From contig CAVVZC010000006.1 in the NCBI GenBank assembly GCA_963752565.1, forward strand, positions 186,001 through 250,000: a stretch of DNA of 64,000 nucleotides, written 5' to 3'. The translations under genes and the position numbers were made by a program. Position 1 is the stretch's first letter; each line of letters starts with the position of its first letter. Source of the stretch: UBA11574 sp963752565. GTDB lineage: Bacteria; Desulfobacterota; Desulfobacteria; Desulfobacterales; UBA11574. A model generated the notes under the pieces. That model was not told the DNA's origin. It did not search any database and saw nothing but the letters and a program-made list of their open reading frames with translations. Below are positions 1 to 9,334 of this stretch, one piece after another.

Positions 1-1195
1 TGTTATTGTTATTGCTCTGGTTACCTTTGGCCTTTGGTGGGGCATTACCGGTGAATTCGTACCGGCCATGATCCGTCTGGTAGCAGTTCTCGTCATTGCC
101 TGTCCTTGTGCCCTTGGTCTTGCAACACCAACGGCCATTATGGCCGGTACGGGGAAGGGCGCTGAAAAAGGGGTTTTGTTTAAGAAAAGCGAAGCCCTTG
201 AAACCGCCACGAAACTCAACACCATCGTACTCGATAAGACCGGAACCATCACCATGGGCAAACCCGCTGTGGTCGACATTATCTCCTTTGATCCCGATTT
301 TGAAAACAACGACCAGCTTTTAAAACTTGCCGGTTCGGTGGAGAAAGGTTCCGAACATCCCCTGGGAAAGGCCATCGTTAATGAAGCCAAAAAACGGGAA
401 ATCGATCTTTGGGAGCCTGAAAACTTTAAGGCCTTGAGGGGTTTTGGGGTTGAAGCCAGGATCCAAGGAAAATGGGTAAAAATGGGGAAACCCAAATGGT
501 TTCACTCAACCGGAATAGATATCGAACACGCCAAAAACAAAATCGATCAGCTTCAGGCCCAGGGCAAAACGGTGATGGTTCTCGTAAGGGAAAATAAATT
601 GTGCGGCCTTGTGGCAGTGTCGGACACTCTGAAACCAGAATCAAAAGAGGCGGTTGAACAGCTTCATGCACAGCATCTCAAAGTGGTCATGCTGACCGGA
701 GACAACCTACAGACCGCCCGGGCCATTGCTTCGGAAGTTAACATCGATGAAATTTTCGCCGATGTCCGTCCTGAAGAAAAGTCATTCAAAGTTAAGGAAC
801 TCCAGGAAAAAGGCGAAATAACCGGCATGGTGGGGGATGGGATCAACGACGCCCCGGCCCTTGCCCAGGCCGATGTTGGAATGGCCATCGGAACCGGAAC
901 GGATGTGGCCATCGAAGCCGGGGATGTTATCTTATCCAGTGGCAGCTTAACAGGCGTATCCAGGGCCATTCGAATCAGCCGCGCCACCATGGCCACCATC
1001 AAGCAAAACCTGTTTTTTGCATTTATTTACAATATCGTTCTCATTCCCGTTGCCGCAGGGATTCTTGCACCGTTTGATATGGTTCCCATATTCCTAAGAC
1101 AGCTCCATCCCATTCTTGCAGCGCTGGCCATGGCGTTCAGCAGTATCTCCGTGGTCTCAAACAGTCTTCGTTTGTATCACGCAGATATCGAGTAA
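1..1195 (+). CDS. copA: Copper-translocating P1B-type ATPase, C-terminal part (5' end outside window)
   Basis: The reading frame is open from base 2, so the gene begins upstream of the window. It pumps monovalent copper out of the cytoplasm, driven by ATP. Visible in order: the membrane CPC motif (VIACPCALG, about 99-125), the phosphorylation site DKTGT (about 235-249), the SEHPLGKA nucleotide-binding HP motif, MLTGDN, the hinge GDGINDAPAL (about 835-864), then two last membrane helices. These carry FIYNIVLIP (YN-x4-P) and MAFSSISVVSN (MxxSS), which are the subgroup IB-1 marks of Cu(I) pumps. The N-terminal metal-binding domains are not visible. A Cys-rich mini-protein follows on the opposite strand and may share a metal theme (inference). 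Family assignment is secure; Cu(I) rather than another metal is very likely. Confidence 0.95.
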   Translation, partial: VIVIALVTFGLWWGITGEFVPAMIRLVAVLVIACPCALGLATPTAIMAGTGKGAEKGVLFKKSEALETATKLNTIVLDKTGTITMGKPAVVDIISFDPDFENNDQLLKLAGSVEKGSEHPLGKAIVNEAKKREIDLWEPENFKALRGFGVEARIQGKWVKMGKPKWFHSTGIDIEHAKNKIDQLQAQGKTVMVLVRENKLCGLVAVSDTLKPESKEAVEQLHAQHLKVVMLTGDNLQTARAIASEVNIDEIFADVRPEEKSFKVKELQEKGEITGMVGDGINDAPALAQADVGMAIGTGTDVAIEAGDVILSSGSLTGVSRAIRISRATMATIKQNLFFAFIYNIVLIPVAAGILAPFDMVPIFLRQLHPILAALAMAFSSISVVSNSLRLYHADIE

Positions 1196-1547
1196 CATAA
1201 AATTCTTCGTTGCTGAAAATTGAGGGTTCGAAATTATAGTCATTGATTTAAGATCATCTCCAATAGAGCTGGTAATTCTAAACGGGATATCCGACAAGAA
1301 GCGGAGAATCCAAATATTAAATGAAAAGCCTTTCAGAACTTCTAAGAAATATCGGTGAGGTTGAAAGAATGAAGAGGCACGGATAAAATAATTAGAAAAC
1401 AAACACTCAAACCCTTGAATCCTTGAACCCTTGAACCCTTTCTCTCAACTATTCGGGAAAATATCCTTAATTTTTAATATGATACAGGCTTGTATAAAAA
1501 AAGGACCGGGAATCCATCCCGGTCCTTTTAGAATAAATAATATATTT
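1196..1547. other. Intergenic region with short direct repeats and a terminator
   Basis: No convincing gene is visible between the copper ATPase and the Cys-rich gene. It contains the tandem words CCTTGAATCCTTGAACCC/TTGAACCCTT (about 1411-1440); similar CTTGAACC words recur near 32605 and 51940-51970. The minus-strand terminator of the Cys-rich gene lies at 1500-1528. A 21-codon ATG-TAA frame at 1321-1386 was not accepted as a gene. Confidence 0.5.
1493..1528 (-). terminator. Rho-independent terminator of the Cys-rich mini-gene
   Basis: A perfect 12-bp stem (1500-1511 with 1517-1528, AAAGGACCGGGA/TCCCGGTCCTTT) has a 5-nt loop. Read on the minus strand it is followed directly by a run of T. 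It lies 20 bp after the stop codon of the Cys-rich ORF, which supports that ORF being a real transcribed gene. Confidence 0.85.
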
Positions 1548-1706
1548 TTAACAACAGCAAGGATCGACATAGCAACCGCAAGGATCAATATAACAGCCAC
1601 AAGGATCAACAACATGGCAGTCGCAAGGATCAATGACATAGCAACAGGATTCAGAATTTTTTCGATCCGTACTTTCGGAATGTTCTGATTTTGTATTGTC
1701 ACTCAT
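1548..1706 (-). CDS. 52-residue Cys-rich repeat protein (DPCGCY repeats)
   Basis: The N-terminal 20 residues are polar (Ser, Glu, Lys). The rest is four degenerate copies of an IDPCGCY-like unit ending in DPCCC, giving 11 cysteines, each unit having Cys-x-Cys pairs. I chose ATG 1706 over an upstream frame start at 1769 because AAGGGGGTG sits 5-6 bases before it. A perfect terminator follows the stop. No signal peptide or membrane segment is present. I do not recognise a named family. The dense CxC pairs resemble metallothioneins, and the gene lies about 350 bp from a copper pump gene, so a soluble metal buffer is a reasonable inference but not shown. The repeats make replication slippage likely, so repeat number may vary between strains. 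Confidence 0.75.
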   Translation of the reverse strand: MSDNTKSEHSESTDRKNSESCCYVIDPCDCHVVDPCGCYIDPCGCYVDPCCC

Positions 1707-1994
1707 ACAATCACCCCCTTTATTTCGGCAGGCAGCACTCCATTTTCGGCAAATCTTATTCAATGCCATAGAGATTACGGAAAAACAGGACTAAACATGA
1801 CATCAAAAACATACCATTTTTAGAAGAATCGAGGCTATCTTAAACTCAATAAGGTTTTATTCTCCGTTAAAGTAATCCGGTTCTAAAACCTCAGCCTACC
1901 CTATTAAACTTAAGGTCTCTTTTCAAAAGTTCAACCCTTATTTTAACAAAATCAATTCTTAATGAGAAAAAGGGGGGAGGTGACCCATACTTTG

Positions 1995-2573
1995 TTATGA
2001 TTTTCCAAGGAATGTGAAAATCGATAAATAGTTGTAGGGCCCGATGTCTGTGGTTAACATTTTACGAAAGTCATGGGGAAATAATATAGCATCAAGTTTT
2101 TCCGGCGAAATTCTGATCTGGATGGGGGGTCCCGGAGGACCTTCAATTTTCTTAAATTCAATAATGGCCAAGGTACCATTCGGCTTAAAAACTCTTTTCA
2201 ATTCTTCCAGTGTTTCTTGATTCGTATTGTCCTGTACCAGATCATGAAGAACGGTCGCCATGAGACAAACATCAACGCACCGGCTTTCGATTGGAATGTG
2301 GATACTGATATCGGCAACACTGGCATGAATATTGTTGATTTGTTTGATTTTAATTTCTTTGAGCAAATTATCGATCCCTTCTTTCCACAGATCAACAGCG
2401 TATATTCTGCCCTCTTCTTCAATGTACTCTGAAGCAGCTATGGAATATGCACCGCTCCCACACGCCAAATCCAGAAATGTGGTATCTTCTTTTAATCTTA
2501 GCTCAAAAAATAATTTCTTTGAATCAACGAGGTTAAAACTGCTTTTTCCTGCAGCGATGGGTTTTTCAGCCAT
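1995..2573 (-). CDS. Class I SAM-dependent methyltransferase
   Basis: 192 residues. The SAM-binding glycine loop FLDLACGSGAYS (about residues 34-45) opens a Rossmann methyltransferase fold (UbiE/Methyltransf_11 type). It is followed by an acidic end of strand 2 (IYAVDLW) and the motif IV-like VCLMATVLHDL. The C-terminal part has FKPNGTLAIIEFKK, typical of motif VI. The start ATG 2573 is preceded by AAAGGA at good spacing. The substrate is unknown. Single gene, no close operon partner. Confidence 0.85.
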   Translation of the reverse strand: MAEKPIAAGKSSFNLVDSKKLFFELRLKEDTTFLDLACGSGAYSIAASEYIEEEGRIYAVDLWKEGIDNLLKEIKIKQINNIHASVADISIHIPIESRCVDVCLMATVLHDLVQDNTNQETLEELKRVFKPNGTLAIIEFKKIEGPPGPPIQIRISPEKLDAILFPHDFRKMLTTDIGPYNYLSIFTFLGKS

Positions 2574-3104
2574 TTAAACATCCTTTCTCTATGAACCGAA
2601 ACAGGTCATGCAAAATGTCATCATAACGACCCTTACAATGCCATATCATATACCGATTGAAAATATAAAAGAAATGAAAATGTTCATTCAGTAAGTTTTT
2701 TGGAATGAAATTTGCGAATGTGTAATTGCAACCGGAAACAATGTTATAGGAGAATTCTTTGTAATTTTTTGACTGTAGCATCCTTCATGATGATCCAGTA
2801 TTTAATATATCACGATGTGCACCTAAAACTACAGAGGGTTTCTTGAATAACACATTAATATATAACAATATTCAAGTTTTATTCTGCTGAATAATATTTA
2901 TAGTAAAAATTTGGTTCAAAGTTGCAATCAACAAACAAGGAATTATCTTATAATTGGATTAGAATGAACGAGTGAAACATTATCGGATAAAAACGATACA
3001 CATGTCTCGAGACATGTTTTTATAAACATTTTTAAAAACACTGCTGACGGGTCCAGAACGTAAAATGGGCATTCAGACGGAACATATTGAGAAGGTTTAA
3101 GAAC
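2574..3104. other. Intergenic region between divergent genes
   Basis: AT-rich stretch of 531 bp separating the divergent methyltransferase and TPR genes. It holds a spaced inverted repeat CTTGAATA/TATTCAAG (2842-2849 and 2869-2876) and a perfect 18-bp palindrome at 3000-3017. A minus-strand frame at 2566-2781 looks non-coding. Confidence 0.5.
3000..3017. promoter_or_regulatory. Perfect 18-bp palindrome, candidate operator
   Basis: ACATGTCTCGAGACATGT is its own reverse complement over all 18 bases and has no loop. That suits a dimeric regulator site better than an RNA hairpin. It lies about 88 bp upstream of the TPR-protein ATG. The regulator is unknown. Confidence 0.4.
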
Positions 3105-3836
3105 ATGAAAAAAATATACATTTGCATACTGATACTCTTGGTGGCAATAGCCTGGCCAAAACATGGTCCAAAAGTTTATGCCTTTGACGGAAATGCCCTG
3201 GAATACTTCGATCTGGGTTTGAAAACATCCATGGCCAATAAAAAGATCAATTATTTTACAACAGCTTTAGAGTTGAACCCGAGGTTTGCCCCTGCCTATG
3301 AAAAACGCGGACTGCATTATTATTTTCAGGGGAAATACGACAAGGTCATTGAGGATTTTACCAATTATATCAATCTGGTACCCGACAAAGCAGATGCCTA
3401 CCGGATGCTGGGAATGGCTTATCTTAAAATCAACAACAATGAAAAGGCCATTGTCAGTTTTGACAAAGCCCTCGATCTGAAACCGGAAATGAAGGGGGTG
3501 TTTGGTTACCGGGCGGAAGCTTTCCGTATGCTTGGTCAACTGGACGAAGCCATTGAAGATTCAAGCAGAGCTCTTGCCATGGAAGGTGATCTGCGTATTT
3601 TATCAGATGTTTATCGAACCCGAGCCAAGGCTTACCTGGAATTGGATCGAGAGGATTTGGCCAACGCCGATCTCAAAAGGGCAGCGGAAATCGATCCCAG
3701 ATACTTCTTTTACCGATATGTATCAGGATATGCCGACCTTGAAGATATGCGAAGGGCGGGCTTGATCGGTATGATCGGTATGGCATTTGTGTTTATCTTC
3801 AGCTTGAAATTAAAGCCTCCTAAAAAAGACGACTAA
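3105..3836 (+). CDS. Exported/membrane-anchored tetratricopeptide-repeat protein
   Basis: 243 residues. A hydrophobic N-terminal signal (MKKIYICILILLVAIAWP) is followed by about four to five TPR units in the middle, for example AYRMLGMAYLKINNNEKAIV and the repeated A-x-x-LDLKPE type ends. A C-terminal membrane segment follows (GLIGMIGMAFVFIFSL) with a lysine-rich tail. The ATG at 3105 has AGAAGG at 3090-3095; a TTG at 3087 in the same frame overlaps that site and is less likely. TPRs bind partner proteins; the partner is not evident. Confidence 0.85.
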   Translation: MKKIYICILILLVAIAWPKHGPKVYAFDGNALEYFDLGLKTSMANKKINYFTTALELNPRFAPAYEKRGLHYYFQGKYDKVIEDFTNYINLVPDKADAYRMLGMAYLKINNNEKAIVSFDKALDLKPEMKGVFGYRAEAFRMLGQLDEAIEDSSRALAMEGDLRILSDVYRTRAKAYLELDREDLANADLKRAAEIDPRYFFYRYVSGYADLEDMRRAGLIGMIGMAFVFIFSLKLKPPKKDD

Positions 3837-3856
3837 TTTAATATAAACAGACTGTT

Positions 3857-5143
3857 CTATCCGAGGAAAAACGAGCAGGCCAGAACCGCAAAGATCACAC
3901 CGGCGATATCTGCCGTTAATCCGGCAGCCAGCGAATGGCGGATACGACGAACCTGTACGGCTCCAAAATAAACAGCCAACACATAAAAGGTCGTTTCGGT
4001 GGATCCCTGGAGTGTTGAAACCAGATAGCCGGTGTAACTGTCGGGACCAATCGCCGGATCGTTGATGATGGAGGCCAGAATACCGTATGCCCCTGATCCG
4101 GAAAGGGGCCGCATCAACGCCATGGGAAGGGCCTCGGCAGGCAGGCCGAAACGGCCGGTTATACCGCTCAGTAAACCGACCATGGCCTCCAAAGCACCGC
4201 TTGCCCGGAGCATATCCACGGCTACAAGAATGGCCACCAGATAGGGGATGATCCGGAGAGCCACCTGAAAACCGTCCTTTGCGCCTTCAACAAACACTTC
4301 ATAGACGCGTACGCGACGCACCAGACCGAAGCCTAAAAACCCGACCATGAGCGCCGGAATGATCCACGGCGATATGGACCGTCCATAAATTACGGAAACG
4401 GGTATCAATGTTGCAAGGGATGCAAGAGCCACGAGACTGACCCACAAAGGATATCCTTTTTCAGCGTCTTTGAGCGGCACTTCTTCCCCATCATCTGAAG
4501 GCACCTGCTGCAAAGAAACTTCGGCATCAACCTTGAGCGGCAGTAGTCTTTGATACAGTTTGGCTGCAACAACGGCAACAGCGGTGGAACCGATGGTGGC
4601 AAACAATGTGGTGGGTAAAATCGCGGCCGGATCTAACGAACCGGCGGCTGCACGAAGGGCGATAACCCCGCTCGGTAACAGGGTCACACTGGAGGTATTG
4701 ATGGCCAAAAACAGGGCCATGGAATCAGTGGCTGTTCCGCGCTGAGGGTTGAGCTTGTCAAGCTCCTGCATGGCCCGAATACCAAAGGGTGTAGCGGCAT
4801 TGCCAAGCCCCAACATGTTGGCCGAAAGGTTCAGAATCATGGCACCCATGGCCGGATGATCCGTCGGTACATCGGGGAAAAGCTTCACCATCAGCGGACG
4901 AATCAGACGAGCCAAAATGGTGAGCATCCCGCCGGCTTCAGCCACTTTCATCAGCCCCAGAAACAGGGCCATCACACCCACCAGGCCGATGGCCAGTTCC
5001 ACGGCCCCACCGGCCGATTTGATCATCGCTTTGGAGAGAATCTCCATGGGCGACGGTGCATCTTGCATCGAAACAAAGAAAATTTGCTGCCATCCGGCAA
5101 AACAGAACGCACTCAGAACAATCAGTACGAATATGACGTTCAT
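3857..5143 (-). CDS. SpmA-SpmB fusion (nucleoside-recognition/gate domain membrane protein)
   Basis: 428 residues, nearly all membrane segments. The N-terminal half carries NMLGLGNAATPFGIRAM (about residues 110-126), characteristic of SpmA. The C-terminal half carries GSTETTFYVLAVYFG (about 383-397), characteristic of SpmB. The two halves are separate genes in Bacillus (spore maturation) and are often fused in non-sporulating Proteobacteria. The biochemical role in such bacteria is not established; a transport or gating role is inferred from the gate domains. Complete at both ends. It is convergent with the TPR gene, 20 bp apart. Confidence 0.9.
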   Translation of the reverse strand: MNVIFVLIVLSAFCFAGWQQIFFVSMQDAPSPMEILSKAMIKSAGGAVELAIGLVGVMALFLGLMKVAEAGGMLTILARLIRPLMVKLFPDVPTDHPAMGAMILNLSANMLGLGNAATPFGIRAMQELDKLNPQRGTATDSMALFLAINTSSVTLLPSGVIALRAAAGSLDPAAILPTTLFATIGSTAVAVVAAKLYQRLLPLKVDAEVSLQQVPSDDGEEVPLKDAEKGYPLWVSLVALASLATLIPVSVIYGRSISPWIIPALMVGFLGFGLVRRVRVYEVFVEGAKDGFQVALRIIPYLVAILVAVDMLRASGALEAMVGLLSGITGRFGLPAEALPMALMRPLSGSGAYGILASIINDPAIGPDSYTGYLVSTLQGSTETTFYVLAVYFGAVQVRRIRHSLAAGLTADIAGVIFAVLACSFFLG

Positions 5144-5162
5144 GGATACGATTCCATAAAGT

Positions 5163-5238
5163 GTAGCAGGCCGGAAAAATTTATTTCAGCCTGCTACTTC
5201 AAAGAATTTTTTGCAATACTCGAATGCTAAACTTGAGT
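5163..5238 (-). repeat. Dispersed palindromic element (family III), copy 1
   Basis: GTAGCAGGC (5163-5171) pairs perfectly with GCCTGCTAC (5189-5197) around an A/T core. On the minus strand the core reads TGAAATAAATTTTTCC. The word AAACTTGAGT lies outside it (5229-5238). Copies with the same core but different arms occur at 22676-22720 and 34647-34725. It sits between two minus-strand genes and has no T-run, so it is not an ordinary terminator. Confidence 0.6.
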
Positions 5239-5288
5239 TCTATATCTAAATCAGAAAAGAATTTTTACATCGGGCATTCTGATTCAAT

Positions 5289-6378
5289 TTAATCGAACCC
5301 CATGACAATAGCTTCAACCCTTCGGTTTTGCTGACGGCCGCCACTGGTGTCGTTGCTTGCCACCGGATCGGATTTCCCGTACCACTGGGTGACGATCTGT
5401 CCGACACTCACATTGAATTTGTCGACCAGGTATGCTTCGACACTTTCAGCTCTTCGTCGTGCCAGTCCAAGATTGTACTCGGAATGACCGGTGCCGTCTG
5501 TAAAACCTGTTAGAACCACATACGTGCTCGGATTATTCTTTAAAAATTCCCCCAGTATACTTAGCTTTTCATTATATTCGGAACGAACCTGAGCACTGTC
5601 AAAATCAAACAGAATGTTATCGACTCTAATATCAGCGAGTCGGTAGGTTGTTGTAAGAAATTCTTCGATTCTGGTCTCAATCATAAAAAGCGCTCCGGCT
5701 AGATACACGGGTTTTTCATACACTTGATCAAATGGAACAACCCTTGAACACTCGTTTATGGAAGCAACCGCTGTCAGGACATCTTTCTCCAAGATCACCT
5801 TTGGCGGTACTGATCACGTAAAAACAAACATTATACTTGTCGGCAAGTTCTCTTGCGATTTCCACCGGCTTTCTGGATCCCGGCATTTGACTATAAGAAC
5901 CATCGGTAAATAAAAACACCACGGTTCGTCCGGAAAGTCCTGACAGTACGCCATCCAATTTAAGAAGTCCCTGCTGCATTAAGGTTGCTCCCGACGCCTT
6001 TGCCGGCAGTTGGTCAATGGCAGCAGCAAATTTATCCCGGTCATATTTCTGCATCATGTAAATGGGTTTAAAAGGTGTAAACAAATATAGCCCTGCATTG
6101 TACCCCAGATCCGGAAGAATTTCATTTCTATCTTTTAATAGTTTTTTGGCGGCATCCAATGTTGTCAGTCCGGTATCTTGAAATGGTTCTTTAGTGGAGC
6201 TCGAACTGTCAAACAACACAATGAAATTGTCTGCGGTTTTAATAATTTCTTTTGTTATAATGACAGCGGGTTCCTGTTCTTTTTCCACAACAGCTTCAAT
6301 TGCAAAAGCAACGCCAACCATCATACTAAAAAAAAACACCAACAAAACAACTACCTTAAATTTCCAGTTTGTTTTCAC
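5289..6378 (-). CDS. VWA domain - OmpA C-terminal domain protein, frameshifted
   Basis: Two overlapping frames encode one protein. Frame 1 (GTG 6378, with AGGAGG before it) has a signal peptide and a von Willebrand A domain with the MIDAS motif FDSSSS (about residue 56). Frame 2 has the OmpA-like peptidoglycan-binding domain, with VRSEYNEKL, YVVLTGFTDGTG and LARRRAESVEAYL. Frame 1 reaches STAKGDLGE, then must shift by one extra base in the AAA at 5784-5786 to read DVLTAVASINECSR. It is likely a periplasmic protein holding onto the cell wall and interacting through VWA. One-base indel: either a recent mutation or a read error. Confidence 0.85.
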
Positions 6379-6604
6379 AATTCCACCTCCTGTTCGGTCA
6401 ATAGTTAAGTTTCCCTATCATTTCATAATTCAATAAACCCTGAAATATATCACCTCTCATGGTTATTGTCTCAATCGAGCTTTTTTCGCAGTCGTATTTC
6501 CAATGCGGTTATCCTCGACCTCTTTTATAAGTTTTAAGCATAATACCGTATGCTGTCAACACATGCCGTGAATTTCATAATTAATATCTTATACGGAAAT
6601 GGAC

Positions 6605-7015
6605 TTATTTTAATCCGACATCCTTAACCGCTTGCTTGCAACGTCCGCTCACCTGTTTGTCGTGCTTTTCGAGACATTCGAGAAGACGTCCTTCACCAGG
6701 TGCAATCGACCCGCAATACTTTTCCAAATCCGCATCGCATTCGTTCGCAACGTAGCTGAGGGCTGCAACCGCTCGTTCAAGTTGAACAGCGGCGTCATAT
6801 AGTGCATACTCACATTTTGCTGAAAGCTTATCTCCATGAGCGTATAGGCAGGCCAAAACGCGGCCTTGCCCCGGAGTCACTTGAGAACAGTACGTTTTAA
6901 TTTCCATCTTGCAGCCATTGGCTACTGTTTCAACCAAGCTTTGCTGTGCATTTGCGCTGGTAATTCCCAGCGGCAGGATAGCCAGTGCCACAAATAAAAT
7001 CATCATTCGTTTCAT
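6605..7015 (-). CDS. Secreted protein with two GLG1-type cysteine-rich repeats
   Basis: 136 residues. A signal peptide (MKRMMILFVALAILPLGITSANA) is followed by two copies of the cysteine-rich repeat best known from the eukaryotic Golgi protein GLG1 (Pfam Cys_rich_FGFR). They read CKMEIKTYCSQVTPGQGRV..CLYAHGDKLSAKC and CDADLEKYCGSIAPGEGRL..CLEKHDKQVSGRC. Each copy has four cysteines at matching positions, suggesting two disulfide pairs and a periplasmic location. Bacterial members are common in Gram-negatives but have no known function. It stands alone, without an evident operon. Confidence 0.85.
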   Translation of the reverse strand: MKRMMILFVALAILPLGITSANAQQSLVETVANGCKMEIKTYCSQVTPGQGRVLACLYAHGDKLSAKCEYALYDAAVQLERAVAALSYVANECDADLEKYCGSIAPGEGRLLECLEKHDKQVSGRCKQAVKDVGLK

Positions 7016-7220
7016 TTCATCCCCTTTCTGTTTTTAGGTTTTTTTGAATTATTAATTGCATCTGCTCATGATCGGGATCTTCGGTCTATCTGCGACGAAT
7101 GCGTTCTACAACTTTCATCGATAGGCGAAGATCAATGAATTCCATCCTTTTGCCACCAAATTGTGTTGCACTTATGAGTTGAATTCACAATCCATAATTA
7201 TCTATTACATGCGCGTCTAT

Positions 7221-8790
7221 TTATAATTGCGATTCAATTGGCCAAATACTCATAAAACCGATGCCAAACCGGTGCCAAAAGCCCGTGTGGGGCTCATGAG
7301 TATAAACCACCTGTTTCCCCTTTTCCCAACCGTGCCAGAGAAGCTGTTCATACCCGTTTTCGTCTTTTTTTAGTTCCAACCGGAAAGCAATCTGTTCAAT
7401 GTTCTCTTCAAACCACTTTGCCATCTCTTCGGCGATTTCAGGTACTTTCAGCACCACGCCGATTTCGGTGTTGTGCAGTACGGCCCGGGGATCGAGATTC
7501 AAAGAGCCGATGAAGACTTGTTTGCGGTCGAAGACAAACGATTTGGCATGCAGGCTGGCCTTGGACGAGCCGCCCGCGCCCTTTTTTTCTTTACGCTGTT
7601 TCCGGGTCAACTTTTTGTTCAACTCATAAAGTTCGACCCCGCCGCGCAGCAGCTTCTTGCGGTATTTTTTATAGCCGGCATGTACGATCCCCACATCGTT
7701 TGAGGCCAGGGAATTGGTCAGGATGCGCACCCGAACCCCGCGTTGGGCCAGCTGGGTCAAAAAAGCGGTTCCCGGCTTGCCCGGTACAAAGTATGGAGAA
7801 AAAATGATCAGCTCTTTTTTCACCTCCTCCCAATAGGGTTTGAGCATCGGCGAGAGATGATATTCGGTTTTGCTGAAATCGTGAAGAAGTTTTTCCGGCT
7901 GATCAAACACGACCTCTGCATCTCCCCACCTGAATTCAATCTGGTCTTTTCGGATTTTGTTGGCCAGGTCGGAATTACGTAGCGCCCGAAGATATCCGGA
8001 ATCGGTTTGATCGGCCACATATTCGTTCAACTGTCTCTCGAAGTTCTTCGACCTTTTCAGGTGTCGGCGGATCGCCTTTGAGAAGTACCGAGGCAGGATA
8101 GGCCAGTTCACTGTTCCAATAGCGATCAAAAACAGAAGAGACTTCTCTGACCACCGGCCCGATGGCCATCACATCCAGATCGGCAAAGGCCAGATCCGGA
8201 TTTGCATCAAAGTATTCATTGCCGATATTGCGTCCCCCGAGGATGGTAACCTGGTTGTCTACCGTAAACGATTTATTGTGCATACGACGGGTCACAGAGC
8301 CCAAACGAGTCACAAACTGGGAGGTCCGGCCCACATTTCGACTGAAGGGATTGAATATCCGCACCTCCATGTTGGGATGGCTGTCCAAAGCAACCGCCCC
8401 CAGATCCCTGCCGGCAAGGTCCATATCGTCAACCAGCAGACGGACCCTCACGCCTCGGTCGGCCGCTTTGAGCAGTAGATCGGTAAACAGTTTGCCGACA
8501 AGATCATTGTGATACAGGTAATACTGTACATCGATGCTACGCTCGGCGTAATGGGACAATACCGCACGGGCCACAAACGCATCCAAGCCGTTGCCCAACA
8601 AATGGAATCCGGATTTTCCCGGGTGTGCCGCTTTTTCCTTTGCACGTGCCTTGCCGAAAGCAGTATTCTCCGTATCGGTCAAAGCATACGATTCGGGTCG
8701 ATCAAAATCTTTAGGCAGAGTGGCGCAGCCAACAATCATAAGTATAGCCACTGCTGCCGCTATATGAATGATAATGGCAGGTCTATACAT
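7221..8790 (-). CDS. Phospholipase D-family lipoprotein (cardiolipin synthase ClsC/YmdC-like), frameshifted
   Basis: The N-terminal frame (from ATG 8790) has a lipobox (LMIVGC) and the first HxKxxxxD motif (MHNKSFTVD) followed by GGRNIGNEYFD. The C-terminal frame has the second HxKxxxxD motif (LHAKSFVFD) and GSLNLDPRA. Two HKD motifs form one active site in PLD enzymes. The frames join near 8025-8045, where VEELRE in one continues as RQLNEYVADQTDSG in the other, implying one extra base. The reconstructed protein is about 520 residues, normal for the YmdC/ClsC group. Phospholipid transferase activity is inferred from the family. Confidence 0.85.
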
Positions 8791-9136
8791 TTTAAACCTA
8801 TGGTTTTTGGAAAACTAAGATGGCGATTATACATAAAAAGACAGGCAGAATTTATGATATTCCCATATCCTCAAATGAACAATCTTATCATTCCCCTCGC
8901 ATTTCGAATTTGCAGCATAGAAAGGATAATATTTGCTGCGTGGCAATGTTTGAAATTCGTATATTATTGCGATATTCTGAAAAATTGTCAAATCCAAAAT
9001 ACATGCATGATTCTTGAATGGTGAAGGAGTGCACACGTCTTGAACAGTGCTTATTAAAGTTACCCAGGTTTTTTCCTAAATCTCTTAAGTTCTTCTGATA
9101 ACCAATCAGCACTTAAAGATTCCCATCCACTGATAA
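8791..9136. other. Intergenic, nothing recognised
   Basis: AT-rich stretch upstream of the phospholipase-D gene. Frames here are short or are antisense continuations of it. No repeat or hairpin of note was seen. Confidence 0.4.
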
Positions 9137-9295
9137 TCATATAACACCCGTTGATTGGTCTTCATCTTCCGTTGATTCGTCTTCCGTTAGCTCCTCTTCT
9201 ATTATCAAGGTTGATTCATCTTCTGATATAAAATCGGTCCCTTTATTTTTTTTGAACCCCTGCATTATTCTCTTGATATTATCTATGAACCCCAT
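9137..9295 (-). CDS. Small acidic hypothetical protein (52 aa)
   Basis: ATG 9295 is preceded by GGGGAA at 4-5 bases. The first 18 residues are basic and amphipathic (MGFIDNIKRIMQGFKKNKG). The rest is very acidic with a repeated EDEST word (SEDEST, TEDEST, EDEDQST). It lies 39 bp downstream of the interrupted lipoprotein gene on the same strand. No family recognised. The ribosome site and codon-aligned repeat favour a real gene, but it is short. Confidence 0.4.
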   Translation of the reverse strand: MGFIDNIKRIMQGFKKNKGTDFISEDESTLIIEEELTEDESTEDEDQSTGVI

Positions 9296-9334
9296 TTTGT
9301 TCCCCACATATTGTGGTCGCCCCTCTATCCATTT

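Noticed and set aside
1196..1400. Possible degenerate coding stretch after the copper ATPase
   Set aside because: Frames are short and mutually inconsistent; no family recognised.
2566..2781. 71-codon minus-strand frame upstream of the methyltransferase
   Set aside because: It overlaps the methyltransferase start, has no ribosome site, and its residues look like translated AT-rich spacer.
8509..9024. 171-codon plus-strand frame
   Set aside because: Most of it is antisense to the phospholipase-D gene, and its composition is not protein-like.
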